5,417 bases of DNA, taken from assembly GCA_937895775.1 (NCBI GenBank), contig CALBLD010000220.1, forward strand, positions 1-5,417, in the 5' to 3' direction. The translations under genes and the position numbers were made by a program. Below the pieces are notes generated by a model. That model was not told where the DNA came from. It saw only the letters and a list, made by a program, of their open reading frames with translations, and did not search any database. Below are positions 1 to 4,800 of this stretch, piece by piece (position 1 is the stretch's first letter; each line of letters opens with the position of its first letter). The DNA is from an uncultured Clostridia bacterium. Its GTDB lineage: Bacteria > Bacillota > Clostridia > Oscillospirales > CAG-272.

Positions 1-27
1 AGTCAGGATAAAAAGAAAAGTTTCATC

Positions 28-65
28 ATCCCGTCGGAGGCAGTTGTCTCCGACGGGATTTCTTT
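28..65 (+). terminator. Rho-independent terminator of an upstream gene outside the window
   Basis: An 11-bp perfect stem (29-39 with 48-58, TCCCGTCGGAG / CTCCGACGGGA), extended by an A-T pair at 28/59, encloses an 8-nt loop and is followed by TTTCTTT (59-65). This is a classic intrinsic terminator reading left to right. The A-rich stretch before the stem (11-20) would give a T-rich tail on the other strand, so weak bidirectional action is possible. The gene it ends is not in the window. Confidence 0.88.
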
Positions 66-88
66 GGCGGCAAAATGAGCGGACATGA

Positions 89-117
89 TTGAAAAACGGC
101 TTTATTTATGATATAAT
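89..117 (+). promoter_or_regulatory. Sigma-A-type promoter of the HExxH protein gene
   Basis: TTGAAA (89-94) and TATAAT (112-117) are separated by exactly 17 bp: five of six -35 bases and all -10 bases match the housekeeping consensus. Transcription would begin near 124, leaving a leader of about 25 nt before the start at 149. The TTG of the -35 box is in frame with the downstream gene and could be mistaken for its start codon. Confidence 0.87.
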
Positions 118-133
118 GACGCAAAGACAACGA

Positions 134-140
134 TCGGAGG
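134..140 (+). promoter_or_regulatory. Ribosome binding site fixing the start at 149
   Basis: TCGGAGG lies 8 nt before the ATG at 149. It decides the start: the in-frame TTG at 89 and ATG at 116 lie within the promoter or upstream of the likely transcription start, and no comparable Shine-Dalgarno sequence precedes them. Confidence 0.88.
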
Positions 141-148
141 ACACACAG

Positions 149-1207
149 ATGAAACTTGACGAGCTGTACTACCGCATACAAAGTGCGGTTTTGTCATTGG
201 ATTTCGGTAAGATATGGCAGGGATTTTCACCCCTGAGGTTTGCTTTATACGATGACAAAAGCTGTTTTTTCGACGGCGCATACGTCGAAAAAACAGACGA
301 TTTCTGTGCAAACACATCGATAACCTACAAGGGTGAACAAATTGCGATATGGAAGGTTGAAGGCAACCCCGACATCCCGGTTCTGACATCGAAGATCGTT
401 CACGAGATGTTCCACGGCTATCAGACAGTCGAAGGCTGGGACTGCTGGGCGGACGAATCGGAAGCGTTGTACAGATATCGGTACAATGCCGAAAATCTCA
501 CTCTGAGAATGAGGGAAAACGAGTTGCTGGTCTCACTTTCCGATCGCTTTGATCCCGCTGTTTACAAAGAACTTCTCTCACACAGAAAATTTCGCAGCGA
601 GAGGTTCCCGTATGAATACTCCTACGAATGTAAAATTGAAGAAATCGAAGGCAGTGCAACCTATGTTGAACAGATGGTTCTGCGGCAGCTTGACAAGTCC
701 GCGGCAGCCGGAATGACTGCACGTATGTGTTCGGTAATTACAAATCCGGAATGTCTGTTTCCGATAAGAATATCAAGCTACTTTACCGGCGCGCTTCTGA
801 TAAATGCGATGGTCGCCTCGGGAGACTATTATTTTTCATCGGCAAACCGACCCGTGATCGATCGGGTAATCGGCGGCATCGGTCTGTCGGACGGAAACTT
901 CCCCGAAAAACCGGAGCTTTACAGAAAAATCTCGGATGCGCTTGCGTCTTACAACAGAGAATCCGAGGGGATTATCAGGTCGGCAGTTGAGAAAAATGCG
1001 ATTATAGCCGAGGGACCGCTCGAATTGCTCGGCGTCAATATTTATGACGCGCGCTTTTACATGGGATACATAACATCAAGATATTTCATGCAGTATCGGG
1101 ACGGTGCCGGAAAGACTACGCTGAGCGGAAATTTTGTCATCCGTATGGCGGACGAAAAAACGATATCCCGCATTTACGAATGGGACGGGGTTTCGGTCAC
1201 GCAATAA
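149..1207 (+). CDS. Putative HExxH zinc metallopeptidase-like protein, cytoplasmic
   Basis: Protein of 352 residues. Seen directly: the zinc-peptidase motif HEMFH at residues 85-89 (401-415), inside VHEMFHGYQ, and a downstream EGSATYVE segment (167-174) whose first glutamate is a good candidate for the third zinc ligand, as in gluzincin-type (peptidase MA clan) enzymes where HExxH is followed by a glutamate on a later helix. Between them lies a charged, probably helical region (100-165). No signal peptide or membrane segment is visible, so it probably acts in the cytoplasm. The ATG at 149 was chosen from its RBS; extension to TTG 89 would include the promoter. The gene appears monocistronic: its own promoter precedes it and another promoter precedes the next gene. 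Substrate and exact family are not recognised. The fold assignment is inferred from motifs only; a catalytically inactive or non-peptidase role remains possible. The long gap between HExxH and the proposed third ligand (about 78 residues) is larger than in thermolysin. Confidence 0.8.
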   Translation: MKLDELYYRIQSAVLSLDFGKIWQGFSPLRFALYDDKSCFFDGAYVEKTDDFCANTSITYKGEQIAIWKVEGNPDIPVLTSKIVHEMFHGYQTVEGWDCWADESEALYRYRYNAENLTLRMRENELLVSLSDRFDPAVYKELLSHRKFRSERFPYEYSYECKIEEIEGSATYVEQMVLRQLDKSAAAGMTARMCSVITNPECLFPIRISSYFTGALLINAMVASGDYYFSSANRPVIDRVIGGIGLSDGNFPEKPELYRKISDALASYNRESEGIIRSAVEKNAIIAEGPLELLGVNIYDARFYMGYITSRYFMQYRDGAGKTTLSGNFVIRMADEKTISRIYEWDGVSVTQ

Positions 1208-1267
1208 TTCTGCCGCCGCTGTTTTACAAAAGCAGATACAAATCAACACAAACCGCAATCCATGTTG

Positions 1268-1296
1268 TTGAGTTCTCTCTTTTTTGAGGGTATAAT
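1268..1296 (+). promoter_or_regulatory. Sigma-A-type promoter of the small membrane protein gene
   Basis: A perfect -10 box TATAAT (1291-1296) lies 17 bp after TTGAGT (1268-1273), which matches four of six -35 bases. An overlapping TTGTTG at 1265 would give a poorer 20-bp spacer. The expected leader is short (about 23-25 nt) and contains the RBS. It shows the second gene is transcribed independently of the first. Confidence 0.8.
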
Positions 1297-1310
1297 AGAG
1301 CCATCAAACA

Positions 1311-1317
1311 AAGGAGG
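1311..1317 (+). promoter_or_regulatory. Strong ribosome binding site for the gene at 1327
   Basis: AAGGAGG is a near-perfect match to the anti-Shine-Dalgarno sequence and sits 9 nt before ATG 1327, which supports that start and suggests efficient translation. Confidence 0.9.
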
Positions 1318-1326
1318 CAACAAGCC

Positions 1327-1680
1327 ATGAACACAGATAAAATTTACGCAGAACAGCTCGCCAACGAATACGCACCGAATGATGACTCAAAGGTGGTCGC
1401 ACTTCGCAAACTTGACGCAAAAGCCAAACGCCCGGCAAACATTTTCACCTGCACGCTCGGTGTGATCTCCGCTCTTGTTTTCGGGACAGGCATGTGCCTT
1501 GCCATGGGACAGATCGGTGACGGTTCCGCCGCCTCTTTTGCGGTCGGCATCATCGTCGGGGTTGCGGGAATGATCGGCATGAGCGTCAACTATCCTCTCT
1601 ACAAGCGTATACGCGAAAACGGCAAGAAAAAATATGCATTTGAGATTATGGAACTTGCAAAAGAGATCAGCGGGAAGTAA
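1327..1680 (+). CDS. Small two-helix membrane protein of unknown function
   Basis: Protein of 117 residues. An N-terminal charged, soluble segment (1-37; includes EYAPNDDSKVVALRKLDAKAK) leads into two hydrophobic helices at about 38-61 and 68-92, joined by a short loop (GQIGDGS), then a basic C-terminal tail (YKRIRENGKKKYAFEIMELAKEI). Positive charges before the first and after the second helix place both ends in the cytoplasm (positive-inside rule). From memory, similar small proteins are common in Clostridia and some carry the database name 'dihydropteridine reductase'; no Rossmann or other reductase motif is present here and the length is too short for that enzyme, so I do not accept that name. 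The gene has its own promoter and strong RBS and ends before a strong terminator, so it is a single-gene transcript. Function unknown; a membrane-associated regulatory or accessory role is only a guess. Confidence 0.88.
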   Translation: MNTDKIYAEQLANEYAPNDDSKVVALRKLDAKAKRPANIFTCTLGVISALVFGTGMCLAMGQIGDGSAASFAVGIIVGVAGMIGMSVNYPLYKRIRENGKKKYAFEIMELAKEISGK

Positions 1681-1741
1681 GCCGTGAAAGGACTTTATAC
1701 GGTCATAAATCACCCGCTTCATCCGCCCGGATCATTTCGGT

Positions 1742-1778
1742 GATGCAAAAATGCATCGGGCGGGCATAAATTTTTGCA
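1742..1778. repeat. Overlapping inverted repeats in the convergent intergenic gap
   Basis: TGCAAAAAT (1744-1752) and ATTTTTGCA (1770-1778) form a 9-bp inverted repeat around a 17-nt GC-rich loop. An alternative 6-bp hairpin GATGCA/TGCATC (1742-1747 with 1752-1757) and a 7-bp pairing CCGCCCG (1723-1729) with CGGGCGG (1757-1763) compete with it. No T-tract directly follows on the forward strand, so this is not an independent forward terminator. It may be part of the 3' structure of the 1327 transcript or of reverse-strand read-through. Confidence 0.5.
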
Positions 1779-1827
1779 AAGACCCCCCGGACATCTTTTT
1801 ACTGAAAAGATGTCCGGGGGTCTTTTT
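1778..1827. terminator. Long bidirectional terminator between convergent genes
   Basis: A 16-bp perfect stem (1784-1799 with 1805-1820) with a 5-nt loop (TACTG, 1800-1804) extends by five further pairs (1778-1782 with 1821-1825) if C1783 is bulged out. Forward transcripts end in TCTTTTT (1821-1827). On the reverse strand the hairpin begins 7 nt after the stop codon of the large gene and its descending arm ends in TCTTT. It therefore serves both the 1327 gene and the convergent surface-protein gene. Confidence 0.92.
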
Positions 1828-1832
1828 CGGTT

Positions 1833-4800
1833 TTAACGTCTTCTGCGACGTCTCCCCGATCTGACGCGCACCCTTATCGGGCGGCGGAAGAGAACAAGCG
1901 CAAGTCCCGCCGCAATCAGCGGCACTCCCGCCGCTATACAGACGGCACCTGTCGGAAACGGCTTTTTGTTTCCGACAATATCGACGGGCAGATCGACACT
2001 GCCGCCGAAATATTCGGGCGTTCCGTCTCCGTTGACGTCTATCGGGTCATGCATGACCGTCAGCTTTCCGTCCCCGATCTCGATGCCGTTAAGCCTTTTC
2101 CCGACGATTCCCGCCTTTCCGCTTCCGGGGACAAAGCGAAAACGCATCGGAAATGCTCCGACTTTATCCGACAGTTTGATCGCACCGAGATAACAGCTTC
2201 CGTCAACAGGAAGAGTAATTCCGCTATTCTTTACCGGAAGCTCGGTCTGCAGAACCTTAAGTTCTCCCGCGTAGACCGTTATGATATAGTCGCGCGTAAC
2301 GTCGTTGCCGTATTTATCGGTTATGGCAATTCCTCCGCAGACATTCGGCACAGTCCCGACATAGGTGATGAAACTGCCGCCCTTTACCGACATCATGTCT
2401 CCGTCGCGCAGTGCGCCCGAAATTATCCTTGCAAGATCGCGCGAAAGCACCTCGCCGTCAAACTGCTTTTCGGCGTCAGCCATTGCGACCGCAAGATATA
2501 TGTAATCCCTGCCGTCATCGCCCCTGACACGGGTAAGCGTGCGATTTGTCGGATCAACACTGCCGGTTCTTATTGCCTCATCGGCAGACATATCGGAGGC
2601 AGTGACTCCCTCAAAGCGTCTGACCGTACAGTTCAGCGAAATTGTATATTCGGGACTGCCGTTACCGTCCAGATCGCATGACAGGCTGACCAAATCCCGT
2701 CCCGCCGCAAAGGCATAGACGCTGTCGCCGTTTATAATTACATTACCCGTGCTCTGCGACAGCTTAAACCGATCGATGCCGACAGCAATCCCGGGGAAAA
2801 TCCCGGCAATATCCGGCAGTTTTTTCGTGTTGCCGAGATACATGAGGTCATCTTCCGCATATTCGTTCGTGGTAACAGTCAGCTTTCCGTTCATCATGAT
2901 TCGGTAATAAGCCGTAACATCATTGCCGTTTTTGTCAACAATACGCGGTTTTTTGTTTATATAGATCGAAGATTTTCCTACGTAGAGCTGCCTGCCGGAT
3001 ATAATTACCCCGTCAAACACAATCCTGTCGCCGTCGTAAAGCTTTCCCGAGACGAGACTCGGCTCGGACGGAGTAAGCGGTGTTCCGTCAAATACCTTTG
3101 TCGCCGACCCCGAATCAATCTTTATGTCCCAGCGTCCCATTCCCACATATCCGTCGCCGAAATTGCCGACATTTCCGACATCAAACAACGAGGGGGTGAC
3201 CTCGACGGGTATCCAGCCGACTCCGTCAACAAAGACCTCGACCCATCCGTGTGCATCATTACTTGTGATTGTTTTTTCGCCGCCGTTCGTATCTACGGCA
3301 TATCCGGTAACAAGACGTGCCGGGATACCGAGCGTTCTGAACATAAGCACAGCCGACGAGGAAAAATGCGAGCAGATTCCCTTCTTTGCTTCGGTCATGA
3401 AATATATGATCGGATCCACGTCATCCGGGTAGCTGAAACGGCTTGAATATTCGGCTGCACCGCGGATAAATTCCGCAACGCCCCTTATCTGATCGTAGCC
3501 CGACATTTTGTCTATGCCCGACATTGCCGCAAAACGTCCGAACATTTCCCTGTGCTTTTCCGGAACGCCGAGATAGTTTGCATACACAAAATCACGGTAT
3601 TCCGCATCTATCTCGTTTTTCTCTCCGATCTTTTCGATCATTGAAAGCAACCGGTTCAGATCGCCGTAGTTGATAAATGTAAGCTTATATGTGTAAATTC
3701 CGTATCCGTTGTCGGCAAAACCGTTTATCCACGGTATGCCCGATTCGGTCGCTTCAAACAGCGGCGATACAATCGTCGGAAACACGAACATATTCCTTGG
3801 CTCTCCGATAAGAGATATGCCTGCCGTGCAGGCGCCGTTGCCCTCGCCGAGAAGCTCACCGAGCAGATAAAGCACTTTCGCACCGAACTCGCCGTTATAG
3901 GTCGGAGCATCCCGCCACTTGCCCGTTGTCGGAACATAGTCGCCGTACGACATGTATCGCAGATAGGCTCTGCCTGCCGTATCCGAAGTTATCCATCCGA
4001 GCTTTTGCGGATCGGAATCGATACCGTCGAGTTTTTTCATGACCGACGGATCAATATCGGCAGAGCCGCCATTGCCTCCGCCTTGGTTACCGCCCTGATT
4101 TCCTCCTTGATTTCCTCCCTGATTTCCGCCTTGGTTACCACCCTGACCGTCTTGCCCGGGAATCGGCGGTAGAACGGTCAGAGTTCCGTATGTAAAGATA
4201 AATTCATAGTTGGCACTGACATCTCTGCCGCTCCGATAAACGACCGGCACAAAGGTGTTCGGGCAGGAGCCGACCTCGGTCTGCTCGGCGACATCAAACA
4301 TATGAATCAGATCGCCTGTCGGCATATGCGGAGTCGTGCTGTACCTTGTGCATGTAAGCGGAGTTCCGTCATAATGCTTTTTTTCGCTTCCGGTGACTAT
4401 ATGTACCCGAAGCGGCGTAACAGTCAGACTGCCCGCCTCATAGGTGATATCATAGCAAGCCGAAACAGTCTCAAATGTGCCGCTTGCGTTCGTCGATACC
4501 ATATAGCCGCTCGGGATATTCGGTTTTGTACCGACATCGATCTGCCATGCATCGGTAAACGAGAGAGTTTCCCCGCGGACAAGCGAACCCGATACTATCT
4601 TATATTCCGCACATATCAGAGCGACAGCGTCGTACACCTTTGTCGCACTTCCGGTTCTCACCGTAAGCTTCCGCTTTGCAATTGATATAAACCCGTAATC
4701 ATACACAAATTTATAGCATTCGGAGACGTCTTCGTCCGAGCGGTTTGAAACGGCAAATGAAATGGTGTTCCTGTACTTGCCCGCACGCCAAAACCGCGGT

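Noticed and set aside
1219..1235. Short hairpin (CTGTTTT/AAAGCAG) after the first gene as a terminator
   Set aside because: Only 7 pairs, AT-rich with one G-U pair, and no T-tract follows. The first gene therefore has no obvious intrinsic terminator of its own.
1327..1680. Dihydropteridine reductase as product name
   Set aside because: The protein is 117 residues with two membrane helices and no nucleotide-binding or reductase motif; the name used for some similar entries has no support in this sequence.
1387..1722. Reverse-strand open frame over the small membrane protein gene
   Set aside because: It is antisense to a gene with a good promoter, RBS and membrane-protein pattern; its own sequence shows no domain or start signal.
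1947..1961. LPxTG cell-wall sorting signal at the C-terminus
   Set aside because: The sequence is PFPTG, lacking the Leu-Pro spacing, and the basic tail is 17 residues long. A plain membrane anchor is the safer reading.
2049..2681. Forward-strand open frame of 210 codons
   Set aside because: It lies entirely opposite the large surface-protein gene, has low-complexity unlikely protein content, and no RBS; it is a shadow of the reverse-strand coding sequence.
4062..4157. CRISPR-like or regulatory repeat array
   Set aside because: The 12-bp units are contiguous without spacers and code NQGG in frame within the large protein; they are coding tandem repeats.
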